Position numbers and translations under genes: made by a program. A DNA stretch of 64,000 bases from the NCBI RefSeq assembly GCF_011059135.1, contig NZ_JAALGD010000016.1:20011-84010 (forward strand). Reading direction: 5' to 3'. The stretch comes from Brevibacillus sp. SYP-B805 (GTDB lineage Bacteria; Bacillota; Bacilli; Brevibacillales; Brevibacillaceae). Positions within the stretch are counted from its first letter, which is position 1; each line of letters begins with the position of its first letter. Under the pieces are notes generated by a model that had not been told where the DNA came from, did not search any database, and was given only the letters and a program-made list of their open reading frames with translations. Positions 50,604 through 59,016 of this stretch are shown here, in pieces.

Positions 50604-50732
50604 GGAAAACTCCTCCTCTTTTCTGTCGGTGATTCTCTGCTTTCAAGGAAGAGTATACGCCGCACTATGCCATTAGTAAAATTATGGTTTATAATATCAT
50701 TCATTAGCAATTTCTTATGATTGAGGTGGAAC

Positions 50733-51605
50733 ATGACGCTGACGCAGTTGCAAGTCCTGGTAGCGGTGGCGGAGGAAAAAAGTTTTACCAGAGCGGCAGT
50801 TGCGCTGGGATTTACGCAGTCGGCCGTTTCCCAGATGATCAACAATCTGGAGAAGGAATTGGGCATCTCGCTGTTTCACCGCAGCCGGGGCGGTATCTCC
50901 CCGACCCGCATCGGTGAACGGATGATTCAGCACGCGCGCGAGATTTTGCGTATCACCTCCTGCATGAGAGAGGAAGCGTCTGCTTCCCTGGGGCTGGAAG
51001 CGGGAACGCTTCGCATCGGCGCTATTCCCAGCGTGTCCGCCAAAGTGCTTCCCGGTTTGATCGGGTCGTTCCGCAAGCTGTTTCCGCAAATCGAGATTGT
51101 CTTGTTTGAGGGGGGCTACGAGGAGATTCAGAGTTGGCTTTCCGGCTCCGTAGTGGATGTGGGCTTTACCACCATGCCCGGCAAAGAACTGCACGCGTTT
51201 CCCCTGCTCCAGGATCAAATGCTGGTGTTCGTGCCGGACGATCATCCGCTGAAAGACGAACCGTTTCTCACCTTCGACCAAATCAAGGACAAATGCTTTA
51301 TCATGGCTAAAGATGGCTGCTTCAAGAAGCTGCTGCAGGAACACGGGATTGTGCCGAATACGACCTTTGAGGTGAGTGACCCGGCCACGATCCTCTCCAT
51401 GGTGCAGGAATGGGTCGGCGTCACCATCCTGCCCGAACTGTATGTTCCAAAGGTATTGCCAAAAGTGACGGCGATCCCCCTGCGCCCTGCCATCAGACGG
51501 GAGCTGGTGCTTGCCGTTCGTGACTGTCAGTGCGTGTCTCCGGTGGCCGCAGAGTTTATTGTCCACAGTCAAAACTACGTGAAGCGAGTGGAATCATTCC
51601 GCTGA
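50733..51605 (+). CDS. LysR-family transcriptional regulator
   Basis: A 290-residue LysR protein. The helix-turn-helix is at residues 1-60 (MTLTQLQVLVAVAEEKSFTR, SAVSQMINNLEKELGISLFH). The effector domain follows (LRIGAIPSVSAKVLPGLIGSF, DVGFTTMPGKELHAFPL, GVTILPELYV) and resembles CynR/CysL-type regulators. It is divergent from the SagB-type gene over a 129-base gap, so it probably controls that gene. GAGGTGG precedes ATG 50733. Confidence 0.9.
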   Translation: MTLTQLQVLVAVAEEKSFTRAAVALGFTQSAVSQMINNLEKELGISLFHRSRGGISPTRIGERMIQHAREILRITSCMREEASASLGLEAGTLRIGAIPSVSAKVLPGLIGSFRKLFPQIEIVLFEGGYEEIQSWLSGSVVDVGFTTMPGKELHAFPLLQDQMLVFVPDDHPLKDEPFLTFDQIKDKCFIMAKDGCFKKLLQEHGIVPNTTFEVSDPATILSMVQEWVGVTILPELYVPKVLPKVTAIPLRPAIRRELVLAVRDCQCVSPVAAEFIVHSQNYVKRVESFR

Positions 51606-51627
51606 AAATGCTTTATTGGCCGAAAGC

Positions 51628-51653
51628 GCTGCCGGAGCAATCCGGCAGCTTTT
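51628..51653 (+). terminator. Terminator of the LysR gene
   Basis: A perfect stem GCTGCCGGA/TCCGGCAGC with tetraloop GCAA, followed by TTTT. Confidence 0.92.
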
Positions 51654-51793
51654 CTATTGAAGAAAATTGAAAGAAAACGTTCGAATCGGAAAGATATCAT
51701 GGGATGATTCCGCTTTCTTGATGATTTTTCGTCCAAATTCCCCGTAATTTGCGATTTTATGAAACCGATGACCTCTGTTATAGTATCATTCAT

Positions 51794-51820
51794 ACCGTAT
51801 AAAAATTCAGAAAATACGGT
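51794..51820 (+). promoter_or_regulatory. Inverted repeat upstream of yuiA
   Basis: ACCGTAT (51794-51800) and ATACGGT (51814-51820) are separated by 13 AT-rich bases, 40 bases before yuiA. TATAGT lies just upstream near 51779. It may be an operator or a leader hairpin. Confidence 0.45.
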
Positions 51821-51859
51821 AAATTACAGGTTATTTCTGGCAAGGAGGGAGAGAGCAGC

Positions 51860-52006
51860 ATGAAACATCAAGAGGTTTGTCCATACTGCCAAGGCGAGGG
51901 GTATTTCCAACTGCTTCTCGGAGGAACGGAGAACTGCCCGAATTGTGAAGGCATGGGCACTTCCCTCGTGGAGAAGGACGCGGTTTCGGCCGGGAGCAAA
52001 CAGTAA
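51860..52006 (+). CDS. yuiA: YuiA-like small zinc-ribbon protein
   Basis: A 48-residue protein with two CxxC pairs in DnaJ-like zinc-knuckle form: CPYCQGEGYFQLLLGG and CPNCEGMG. It matches the small YuiA proteins of Bacillales and precedes yuiB and yuiC as in B. subtilis. AAGGAGGG lies about ten bases upstream of ATG 51860. Function unknown. Confidence 0.8.
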   Translation: MKHQEVCPYCQGEGYFQLLLGGTENCPNCEGMGTSLVEKDAVSAGSKQ

Positions 52007-52168
52007 GACCATGTGCCAACAAACGCATGACACCTGACATGCCGGGGAGCCTCAGGATGGCCCGCCGGCTTGTTCGTTTGGGAATGATTGACCCTCCTTC
52101 CCCTTTTCGCTACACTAAGAGAGGTGCATTTATCACGATGCCATGTTTTTCTGCTGGAGGTTTTTTCC

Positions 52169-52435
52169 ATGAATATGAATGTGCTGCAGTTTGCCGTTTC
52201 CATCGTCCTGTTCGCCGTGCTTGGGTTCGGTATCGGCTTTATCATAAACATGGTGCTGCGCACGACGTGGCTTCCCGTCGTCATCGCGCTTGGCGTCATC
52301 GTGGGAACCCTCGTCTACAACCGGATCGTGCCCAATGTGTTCGACGTGGTCATCCTGACCTGCGGGCTGCTCGGGACGGTCGGAGGGGGATGGACGATTC
52401 ACGTCCTCCGGAAAAAAGGATACCGGATGTTTTAG
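52169..52435 (+). CDS. yuiB: YuiB-like membrane protein
   Basis: An 88-residue integral membrane protein with three hydrophobic segments (QFAVSIVLFAVLGFGIGFII, WLPVVIALGVIVGTLVY, VVILTCGLLGTVGGGW). ATG 52169 has CTGGAGG eight bases upstream. Position between yuiA and yuiC supports the name. Function unknown. Confidence 0.8.
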   Translation: MNMNVLQFAVSIVLFAVLGFGIGFIINMVLRTTWLPVVIALGVIVGTLVYNRIVPNVFDVVILTCGLLGTVGGGWTIHVLRKKGYRMF

Positions 52436-52543
52436 CAAAGGGGGGAGGTGCCGCATGGTGCCTCCCCCTGTTTGTATGACCGGAATCCGACGGCTGGATT
52501 CGCACGTTGGATTGGGTTCAGGGCCCCGCCCGGCACCCCTTCC

Positions 52544-52714
52544 CTATTCCTCTGCCGCCTTCAATGCGCTTTCCCACGAGGGGAAATAAAACAGGGCGTG
52601 GCGCATCAATTCAGGATCCGCTGCCTTGACCGACTTCTTGGAGAGATTGCCGCCTTGCTGGCGAAGTTGGCGGATGCGCTGCCGCACCTGTTCCGAACTT
52701 AAGGAAAGTTCCAT
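52544..52714 (-). CDS. Small conserved protein
   Basis: A 56-residue frame reading MELSLSSEQVRQRIRQLRQQ followed by GGNLSKKSVKAADPELMRH and ending FPSWESALKAAEE. The LR-x-G-x-L-S ... P-x-L-x-x-A ... SW-x-x-AL pattern recalls small DNA-endonuclease-associated repeats, but I cannot assign a family. ATG 52714 lies nine bases after AAAAGGAG. Confidence 0.65.
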   Translation of the reverse strand: MELSLSSEQVRQRIRQLRQQGGNLSKKSVKAADPELMRHALFYFPSWESALKAAEE

Positions 52715-52884
52715 GTCATTCATCTCCTTTTCATCAGGAATTAGTATTAGTTTGCCGTAAACAGACGCATCCCAAACACAATTTTTTCCAAATGATACCC
52801 AAATATTTCCACAAATCTAGCAAATCATGTATATCCCTCTCGCTTTCGGGACATTACTAGAAACGAGAGGAGGTTATACAAAGA

Positions 52885-53508
52885 ATGAAGTGGAGGCTTT
52901 TGCTCAGCATCGTTGCGATGAGTATCTTGGCTCTCACCAGCTTTGGAACCTACGGCTTCTCCTACAATCTGGCAGGAACCACTGCCGAACGCATCACATT
53001 CGGCGTGCAGGAGAAGCGGGAAGGGATGAAGGTCATCAAAAAACGGGTGGTGTCCGCCAGTTCCCTGACCCGAGCAAACGATAAGGAAGAAGTTGACATA
53101 GCCCTTGCCGGATATCCGAAGGTGAGGGTCGTCGCGACCGGCTATTACGCCGGCATTGAATCGACAGGAAAAAATCCGTCCCATCCTTCCTACGGGATCA
53201 CCTATTCCGGGGTAAAGGTGCGCCGCGATCAATATTCCACCATCGCTGCCGACCTGCGTGTTTTTCCGTTGGGCACCGTGCTCTACATACCGGGCTATGG
53301 ATATGGGGTAGTCGCCGACAAAGGCGGCGCCATCCGCGGCAACAAGATCGACCTCTATTTCCGGACGAAGCAGGATGTGTACGATGAATGGGGGAAAAAG
53401 ACGCTGGATGTTTATGTGGTCCACCGAGGGAACGGCAAGGTGACGGAGACGATGCTGAACCAGTTGAACGAAAAAGGTCTGGCTGCCATTGCCCAGCCGT
53501 TGAACTAG
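52885..53508 (+). CDS. yuiC: 3D-domain cell-wall protein YuiC
   Basis: A 207-residue exported protein. Signal peptide or anchor at residues 1-25. The 3D domain (about 75-185) has the three aspartates in [26 protein letters not shown] and KIDLYF, a MltA-like barrel; related proteins act as muramidases on spore or vegetative peptidoglycan. GAGGAGG precedes the start. The stop is followed eight bases later by an R2 core. Confidence 0.88.
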   Translation: MKWRLLLSIVAMSILALTSFGTYGFSYNLAGTTAERITFGVQEKREGMKVIKKRVVSASSLTRANDKEEVDIALAGYPKVRVVATGYYAGIESTGKNPSHPSYGITYSGVKVRRDQYSTIAADLRVFPLGTVLYIPGYGYGVVADKGGAIRGNKIDLYFRTKQDVYDEWGKKTLDVYVVHRGNGKVTETMLNQLNEKGLAAIAQPLN

Positions 53509-53516
53509 GCAAAAAA

Positions 53517-53529
53517 CCGCCGACTTAAG
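53517..53529 (-). repeat. R2 core motif after yuiC
   Basis: CCGCCGACTTAAG lies eight bases after the yuiC stop codon, in the sense orientation of yuiC. It is an inverted counterpart of CTTAAGTCGGCGG at 53662-53674. Confidence 0.6.
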
Positions 53530-53532
53530 AAC

Positions 53533-53577
53533 AAAAGGATTTGTCACTCCGCCGACAGGGCGGTGGCAAATCCTTTT
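53533..53577 (-). terminator. Bidirectional terminator between yuiC and the BtuF-like gene
   Basis: AAAAGGATTTG (53533-53543) pairs with CAAATCCTTTT (53567-53577), with a GC-rich inner stem. T tracts on both strands. Confidence 0.85.
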
Positions 53578-53593
53578 GCACTTTGAGAAGGAA

Positions 53594-53676
53594 GTTTAAG
53601 TTCTTTAAAGCGATAAAGCGAACGTGAAAAGGCTGGGGGCCCCCGCCGACACCAGCGTTAGCTTAAGTCGGCGGGG
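53594..53676 (+). repeat. R2 repeat, full copy overlapping the BtuF-like gene end
   Basis: Nearly identical to 18221-18306, including TTTAAAGCGATAAAGCGAA, GGGGGCCCCC and the CCCCGCCGAC/GTCGGCGGGG arms. Its right end overlaps the last codons and stop of the BtuF-like gene, so the repeat supplies the protein's C-terminal residues. Confidence 0.85.
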
Positions 53677-54461
53677 TAAATTGCGTGCGAAAGTTCCGGA
53701 TGAATCAGCCCGATCAGCTGGGCCAATCCGTCAAGTATGCGGGGAGACGGCCGGCAGAACAATCCTTCCTCCAACAGATGCACCTGGCCCTTCTTGATGG
53801 CAGGCATCTCCCGCCACTCCGGCCGCTCCGTAATCATGGCAGGCTTGATGCGTTTCAGCTCGATGCCGCACCAGACGACGCAGATATGGTCCGGCTCGCG
53901 CTCCAGCACCATGTCGCGGGTAGCCTTGACGTTGTCGGTGGGAACATCGGCAAAGATGTTGCGGGCACCGGCGAGTTCGCTGACGTCGGTCAGCCAGTTG
54001 TCCCGCCCCGGCGTATAAATCGGATTCGGCCACCATTCCCAGTACAGCCTGGGCCGCTCGGCCACCTGCGCCGTTGCCTGGCGGAAAGCTTCCAATTTCG
54101 CGGTGAATTCCCGGGCAAGCCGCTCCGCCCGCTCTTCAAAGCCGGTAGCTCGGCCGACGAGCCGGATATCCTCGGGAATCTGGCTGAGGCGGGTGGGATT
54201 GAGCACCAGATGAGGCAGCTTCCGCTCAACCAGGGCATCCACGTTTTTTTCCATCCCCGGCACGCTCAGCGAGGCGATCACCAGATCAGGCTGCAGCGCT
54301 TCCACTTTGTCCATATCAATGCTCAAATCCGGTCCGACGCGGGGGAGATGCTGCCACTCGGGAGGCCAGTCGGAGTGGTCATCCAAGCCGACCACGCAAT
54401 CCCCCAGCCCCAAGTAGTACAAAATCTCCGTATTGCTTGGGCAGATGGAAACGATGCGCAT
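53658..54461 (-). CDS. BtuF-like cobalamin-binding protein
   Basis: A 267-residue periplasmic-binding-fold protein of the helical backbone (BtuF/TroA-like) class: RIVSICPSNTEILYYLGLGD, VGPDLSIDMDKVEALQPDLVI, DNWLTDVSELAGARNIFA. It lacks a signal peptide or lipobox, so it is not a normal uptake receptor. Cytoplasmic or unconventional relatives are annotated as cobalamin-binding. ATG 54461 has AAAGGGGGG upstream. The last six residues (YPADLS) are encoded by the R2 repeat. Confidence 0.75.
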   Translation of the reverse strand: MRIVSICPSNTEILYYLGLGDCVVGLDDHSDWPPEWQHLPRVGPDLSIDMDKVEALQPDLVIASLSVPGMEKNVDALVERKLPHLVLNPTRLSQIPEDIRLVGRATGFEERAERLAREFTAKLEAFRQATAQVAERPRLYWEWWPNPIYTPGRDNWLTDVSELAGARNIFADVPTDNVKATRDMVLEREPDHICVVWCGIELKRIKPAMITERPEWREMPAIKKGQVHLLEEGLFCRPSPRILDGLAQLIGLIHPELSHAIYPADLS

Positions 54462-54484
54462 ACGTTTCCCCCCTTTGCACATGC

Positions 54485-54964
54485 TTACTGGTAGTATTGC
54501 TGAAGCAGGATGGCGACCAATATCCCCATCCAGCCGCCGATCAGCACTTCAATCGGCTGGTGGCCAAGCAGTTCCTTCAGCTTTTTGGCCTTTTCCTGGC
54601 TGTGACGCGCCTTGAAGGTTTTCATTCCTTCGATCAGATGGTTGACCTCGTCGACCAGCTTGTTCAGGACAACCGCCTGCATGCCGGCGTGGCGGCGTAC
54701 ACCTGCCGCATCAAACATCACGATGATGCCGATAATCGCGGATATCGCAAAAGCACTGGTGCCGAAGCCCTCCCGGATTCCCACAGCGGTGGACAAAGCC
54801 GTCACCGCGGATGAGTGGGAGCTGGGCATTCCTCCCGTGCTGAACAGAAGCGACCATTGCCACGTGCGTGTGGCGATGTAATGAAGCGGTATCTTGATGA
54901 ACTGGGCAACAGCGATGGCAACCAATGCAGCCCATAACGGGAAGTTGTTCCACAAAGCTGTCAT
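54485..54964 (-). CDS. yuiD: Divergent PAP2 family membrane protein YuiD
   Basis: A 159-residue membrane protein of the DUF212/YuiD family, related to PAP2 acid phosphatases: AVAQFIKIPLHYIATRTWQW, GGMPSSHSSAVTALSTAVG (phosphatase-like PSSH motif), VMFDAAGVRRHAGMQA, LGHQPIEVLIGGWMGI. The substrate is unknown. Synteny with yuiC supports the name. Confidence 0.9.
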   Translation of the reverse strand: MTALWNNFPLWAALVAIAVAQFIKIPLHYIATRTWQWSLLFSTGGMPSSHSSAVTALSTAVGIREGFGTSAFAISAIIGIIVMFDAAGVRRHAGMQAVVLNKLVDEVNHLIEGMKTFKARHSQEKAKKLKELLGHQPIEVLIGGWMGILVAILLQQYYQ

Positions 54965-55104
54965 GCTCTCTATTCGTTCCTTTCTCGGTATGCTGTAAGC
55001 CTATTGTATCAAAACGGCTGCGAAGTTTGCCGTAAAGATTTCGTTAGGAAAATCGGTCCGGCTTTCTTATAATGGAAGGAGAGAAGCCGGAGAGGGATCT
55101 GCGC

Positions 55105-55482
55105 ATGAGCAAGAAATACCCGGATCAATATTATCTGTTTCTGCAAAAATTTAATGACGGGGAATATTACGAGTGCCACGATCTTCTGGAAGAGATCTGG
55201 ATGGAGGAGAAAACCAACAAATTTCTCCAGGGCTTGCTGCAGATGGCGGTCGGGCTGTACCACTTCGAGTGCGGCAATATCAAGGGAGCCCGCTGGATGT
55301 TCGGCAACGCCCGCAAATACCTCTCCCGGTACGTGCCGGTGTGCTGGGATCTGGATGTGGAGCGGGTGATCGCCTATCTGGATGCTTGTCTGGCCGCCTT
55401 GCCGGAAGTCGATTCCATCCCCTATGAACGAGCGGCGGAGATTCCGTTTCCGAGGATGCGGCTGCAGCTGATGGAAGCGTGA
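55105..55482 (+). CDS. DUF309 family protein
   Basis: A 125-residue protein of the DUF309 family: FNDGEYYECHDLLEEIWM, LQGLLQMAVGLYHFECGNI, GARWMFGNARKYLSRY. The conserved Glu/His pairs suggest a metal-binding four-helix form. Function unknown. ATG 55105 follows GAGAGGG. Confidence 0.88.
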   Translation: MSKKYPDQYYLFLQKFNDGEYYECHDLLEEIWMEEKTNKFLQGLLQMAVGLYHFECGNIKGARWMFGNARKYLSRYVPVCWDLDVERVIAYLDACLAALPEVDSIPYERAAEIPFPRMRLQLMEA

Positions 55483-55533
55483 TCGGCGCCGCTATGTCCT
55501 ATCTTACCATAAAAGATGGAAGGAGTGCTTGTC

Positions 55534-55965
55534 ATGCCATTTCAAAATCCGAGTCCGGACAGACGACGCCAAATCCTGGAAGAGGCCAAGACCATCGCGG
55601 TGGTGGGGCTGTCCAACAAGCCGGAACGAACCAGCTACATGGTAGCGGAGGCGATGCAGCGTGCGGGGTATCGCATCATCCCGGTAAATCCGGTCATTGC
55701 CGGGGAGACGGTTCTGGGGGAGAAGGCGGTCGCTTCGCTGACCGACATCACCGAGCCGGTCGACATCGTCAATGTGTTCCGCCGCAGCGAAGAGGTTATG
55801 CCGATAGCGGAGGATGCCGTGAAAATCAAGCCAAAGGTGTTCTGGCTGCAGCAGGGCATCTACAACGAGGAGGCGGCCGAGCTGGTTGCCCGACACGGCA
55901 TCGAAGCCGTGATGGATCAATGCATCAAGGTGGATCACGCCCTGTACGTATCCCGTCAACGATAA
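55534..55965 (+). CDS. CoA-binding domain protein (YccU/YneT type)
   Basis: A 143-residue Rossmann-fold CoA-binding protein: AKTIAVVGLSNKPERTSYMV, YRIIPVNPVIAGETVLGE, VDIVNVFRRSEEV, VFWLQQGIYNEEAA. AAGGAG precedes ATG 55534. It stands 51 bases after the DUF309 gene. Its exact role is unknown. Confidence 0.9.
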   Translation: MPFQNPSPDRRRQILEEAKTIAVVGLSNKPERTSYMVAEAMQRAGYRIIPVNPVIAGETVLGEKAVASLTDITEPVDIVNVFRRSEEVMPIAEDAVKIKPKVFWLQQGIYNEEAAELVARHGIEAVMDQCIKVDHALYVSRQR

Positions 55966-55976
55966 CAGACGAAACC

Positions 55977-56003
55977 AACTGCCGCCCCGCGCGGCAGTTT
56001 TTG
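55977..56003 (+). terminator. Terminator of the CoA-binding protein gene
   Basis: Stem AACTGCCGC/GCGGCAGTT with loop CCCGC, followed by TTT. Confidence 0.9.
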
Positions 56004-56104
56004 CTGGTTAAGGAAAATTTAATATTCTTGAACAATTGTGGCCCCTATTTCAATAGTGTAAAATAAATGAAATGATTACAATCTAACCAGCAGGGAGATT
56101 GGCG

Positions 56105-57892
56105 ATGAAACACAGCTTGCAACTTGGTATTCGCGGAAAACTTTTGTGGATGTTTGCGCTCTTGATTATCCTTCCCTTGTCGACGCTTGGCTTGGTGAGT
56201 TACTCCAACACCCAGATCATGGAGACCATGGTGTTCATGGGGACAAAGGAGGCATTGTCGGCGCAGTCTCCCGATCTGGCCCGGCAGTTTGCCTCCTTTG
56301 AGGCAGCGCTGGAGAAGCTCGCAGCCTCTCCGGATGTTCGGATTGACAAGATCAAGCCGGGCGTCGTGTGGGACAAGTATCCCAACCTGCCTGCTGTCAA
56401 CCGTCCGGAATTCAATCAATATTTTGTGGATTACTTTTCAAAAGTGGCGCACCAACACGATTTCGTGGAACACGTCTTTCTGGCGACGGATGAAGGAGCC
56501 TATTACATCGCGCCCATTGCGCCCCATGAGAATTTTTCCATCTTCAACCCGAAGGAGGAGGGCTGGTACAGGCAGGCGGTGGAAAAGAAACAAACCGTCT
56601 GGTCCTTTCCGCGGTTCGATGTCTCCTCCGGGATGAACACCATCACGGTGGCCCGTCCGGTGCTGGATGAGCAGGGGAACATGCTTGGGGTCGTCGGGTT
56701 TGATGTGAATTTGCGGGCGATGGCCATCGCCGCGCGGCAGGGGATTGCCACCAACACCTTGATGATTACGGCGGCTGCGATTCTTGTCGGCATGGCGGCC
56801 GCCTTGCTCTTTACCACCCGCCTGACCCGCCGGATCAAGCAGATGCAGGCTGGACTGGAGCAGGTGGCGGCCGGGGACTACACGGCGGAACTGAACGTCA
56901 CAGGCAGGGACGAAATGGCGGAGGTCTCCGACAGTTTCAACCATATGGTCCACAGCGTCCGCGGACTCCTGGCGCAGCTGCAGAAGGCGGTTGCCCAGCT
57001 GCATGAGAGCTCGGATCAGGTTACCCACCATACCCGTTTGAACGTGCAGCAGATGGAGGAAGGGGTGCGGGCCGTAAACGAAATCGCCAACGGTGCCGCG
57101 ATGCAGGCGGAGCAGATCGAGAAAAGCGTCGCGCTGGTCGGCGATGTGAAAGAGATGACGGATGTGATGACGGCCAGCATTGCCCAGATGCGCGAGGTCA
57201 GCATGCGAGCCCACGGTGCGAGCGAGACCGGTCTCGTGCAGATGCAGGAGATGGATCACACCGTCGGGGAATGCGAACGGGCGGTCACGCAGGTCGTTGG
57301 GACGATCCGCAGTCTGCAGCAGAAATCGCTGCGTGTCAGCGACATGATCGGTCTGATCAACCATATCGCCAGCCAAACCAATCTGCTTGCCCTGAATGCG
57401 GCGATTGAGGCGGCGAGAGCAGGAGAGCATGGACGGGGGTTTGCCGTCGTGGCCGATGAAGTGCGCAAGCTGGCCGAGCAATCCAGGCATTCGACCGAAG
57501 AGATCACGGCCCTCTTGCAGGACATCAGCGCGGATATCGACCTGTCGGTGGAGACGATGAACGGCATGCAGGGAGCCATCGAGCACCAGACCCATGCATT
57601 CGGCCGCGTGCAGGCACAGTTCCGGGAGATCACCGCGTTTGTGAACAAGATTCAGGCACAGACCCAGCAATTGGCTGCCTTCATGGAACAGATCGATCTG
57701 AAGCAGTCCGAGATGGTGGGCAGCATGGAAAGCATCGCCAACGTCAGCCAACAAACGGCGGCAAGCGCCGAAGAAGTGGCGGCGACCACCGATGAACGCC
57801 TGAAGTCGTTCGCGGTGCTGGAAGCGGCTGCCCAACAGCTGCGGGACGCAGCGGAGCGTCTCGATCGGGAACTGCAGAAGTTTACCGTATAG
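56105..57892 (+). CDS. Methyl-accepting chemotaxis protein
   Basis: A 595-residue chemoreceptor. First membrane segment at about 14-34 ([19 protein letters not shown]), a Cache-type sensor ([49 protein letters not shown]), second membrane segment near 218-240, HAMP, then the signalling coiled coil with [20 protein letters not shown]. The ligand is unknown. ATG 56105 follows GGGAG. Confidence 0.93.
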   Translation: MKHSLQLGIRGKLLWMFALLIILPLSTLGLVSYSNTQIMETMVFMGTKEALSAQSPDLARQFASFEAALEKLAASPDVRIDKIKPGVVWDKYPNLPAVNRPEFNQYFVDYFSKVAHQHDFVEHVFLATDEGAYYIAPIAPHENFSIFNPKEEGWYRQAVEKKQTVWSFPRFDVSSGMNTITVARPVLDEQGNMLGVVGFDVNLRAMAIAARQGIATNTLMITAAAILVGMAAALLFTTRLTRRIKQMQAGLEQVAAGDYTAELNVTGRDEMAEVSDSFNHMVHSVRGLLAQLQKAVAQLHESSDQVTHHTRLNVQQMEEGVRAVNEIANGAAMQAEQIEKSVALVGDVKEMTDVMTASIAQMREVSMRAHGASETGLVQMQEMDHTVGECERAVTQVVGTIRSLQQKSLRVSDMIGLINHIASQTNLLALNAAIEAARAGEHGRGFAVVADEVRKLAEQSRHSTEEITALLQDISADIDLSVETMNGMQGAIEHQTHAFGRVQAQFREITAFVNKIQAQTQQLAAFMEQIDLKQSEMVGSMESIANVSQQTAASAEEVAATTDERLKSFAVLEAAAQQLRDAAERLDRELQKFTV

Positions 57893-58058
57893 CCCCCCAT
57901 CCCCCCAGCCTGACGGAAGGTTGTCGCCCAATCGGCATACGGGCAGCCGCGAACCTTACAGCGTTTTGCCGGGTTATCCAGGCTTGCACACGGAGGCGGG
58001 TTGTGGTAAGAAGGTTGTAAGCATGATGAGGTGAATACGCGGAAAGGAGCGAGACCAT

Positions 58059-58655
58059 ATGTTCTTTCAAAAGACAGGCGATAAGGCACACGATCGCGTT
58101 CCACCCAACCAGAAGGTAACGACCGGATTTCCCGTGCTGCATTACGGAGAAGTGCCACAGTACACCGATCTGGCGACCCAGTGGAACTTTCGCATTTTTG
58201 GACTGGTCGAGAAGGAAGTAACCCTTTCTTATGAGGAGATGCTGGCGCTGCCAACCACGCAGGTGACCAACGATATTCACTGCGTGACCGGTTGGAGCAA
58301 GCTGGACAACGTCTGGGAAGGCATTCCGGTGGAGGAAGTGGTGAAGCTGGCTGGCGTGAAGCCGGAGGCCAGGTATGTCCTCCTGCATGCCGAGCATGGC
58401 TGGACGGCCAACATGCCGCTGGAAGATTTCCTGAGACCGGGCAACTTGTTTGCCTTCAAGCACAACGGCGAACCCCTCACGCCCGATCACGGTTATCCGC
58501 TGCGCTTCGTGATTCCGCATCTGTACTTCTGGAAGAGCGCCAAGTGGGTGCGCGGCGTGGAATTTCTGGAAAAGGATAAGCCGGGCTTCTGGGAGAAGAA
58601 CGGCTATCACATGTACGGCGACCCGTGGAAAGAACAGCGGTTCGCGTGGGATTAG
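58059..58655 (+). CDS. yuiH: Sulfite-oxidase-like molybdopterin oxidoreductase YuiH
   Basis: A 198-residue protein with the oxidoreductase molybdopterin domain. The molybdenum-ligating cysteine is in DIHCVTGWSKLDNVW; others are AEHGWTANMPLEDFL, GYPLRFVIPHLYFWKSAKW and the C-terminal YGDPW. There is no signal peptide. It resembles MsrP/YuiH catalytic subunits; the substrate is unknown. AAAGGAG precedes ATG 58059. Confidence 0.9.
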   Translation: MFFQKTGDKAHDRVPPNQKVTTGFPVLHYGEVPQYTDLATQWNFRIFGLVEKEVTLSYEEMLALPTTQVTNDIHCVTGWSKLDNVWEGIPVEEVVKLAGVKPEARYVLLHAEHGWTANMPLEDFLRPGNLFAFKHNGEPLTPDHGYPLRFVIPHLYFWKSAKWVRGVEFLEKDKPGFWEKNGYHMYGDPWKEQRFAWD

Positions 58656-58686
58656 GTTAAACCATTGGCATTACTGGATTTTATAG

Positions 58687-58744
58687 AAAAGAACGGGTAT
58701 CCATTCCATGCCCAGCTGCAGGAAGGATACTCGTTCTTTTTTTA
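58687..58744 (+). terminator. Terminator of yuiH
   Basis: A sixteen-pair stem AAAAGAACGGGTATCC/GGATACTCGTTCTTTT with a 22-base loop, followed by a T run. Confidence 0.92.
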
Positions 58745-58776
58745 TTAAATTCCGATAGAAAAAGTAGAAATTATTG

Positions 58777-58805
58777 TTGACAAAGACCTGGTCGATTAAT
58801 AATAT
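58777..58805 (+). promoter_or_regulatory. Sigma-A promoter of the MHS transporter leader
   Basis: A consensus TTGACA (58777-58782) and TAATAT (58800-58805) with a 17-base spacer. The predicted start near 58812 gives a leader of about 205 bases. Confidence 0.85.
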
Positions 58806-58847
58806 AAAATAAGAAATTATCACATAGTAATAAAAATTAAGAGAACG

Positions 58848-58966
58848 GCCGAACCTCATCTTGCCGCAATGAGGTTGGCGCAATGCAATGGAATCAATGA
58901 TTTTAACTGACTGACCTGACGGCAGGAAGTCTTGTTTTCCAATCGGGAATACAAGGCTTTTTTTTA
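58848..58966 (+). ncRNA. Candidate cis-regulatory RNA: pseudoknot, antiterminator and terminator
   Basis: Hairpin 58848-58879 pairs GCC-(G)-AACCTCAT with ATGAGGTT-GGC. Its loop holds CTTGCCG (58860-58866), which can pair over seven positions with CGGCAGG (58920-58926). Those same bases form an antiterminator hairpin, GACT..CCT (58909-58917) with AGG.AGTC (58924-58931). That hairpin in turn excludes the terminator AAGTCTTGT (58927-58935)/ACAAGGCTT (58951-58959) plus T tract. The logic is riboswitch-like. I recognise no known class. Confidence 0.6.
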
Positions 58967-59016
58967 TGCCGGACCATTCATGACACAGGTTAATCGAATT
59001 AGGGAGGAGAAAGCAG

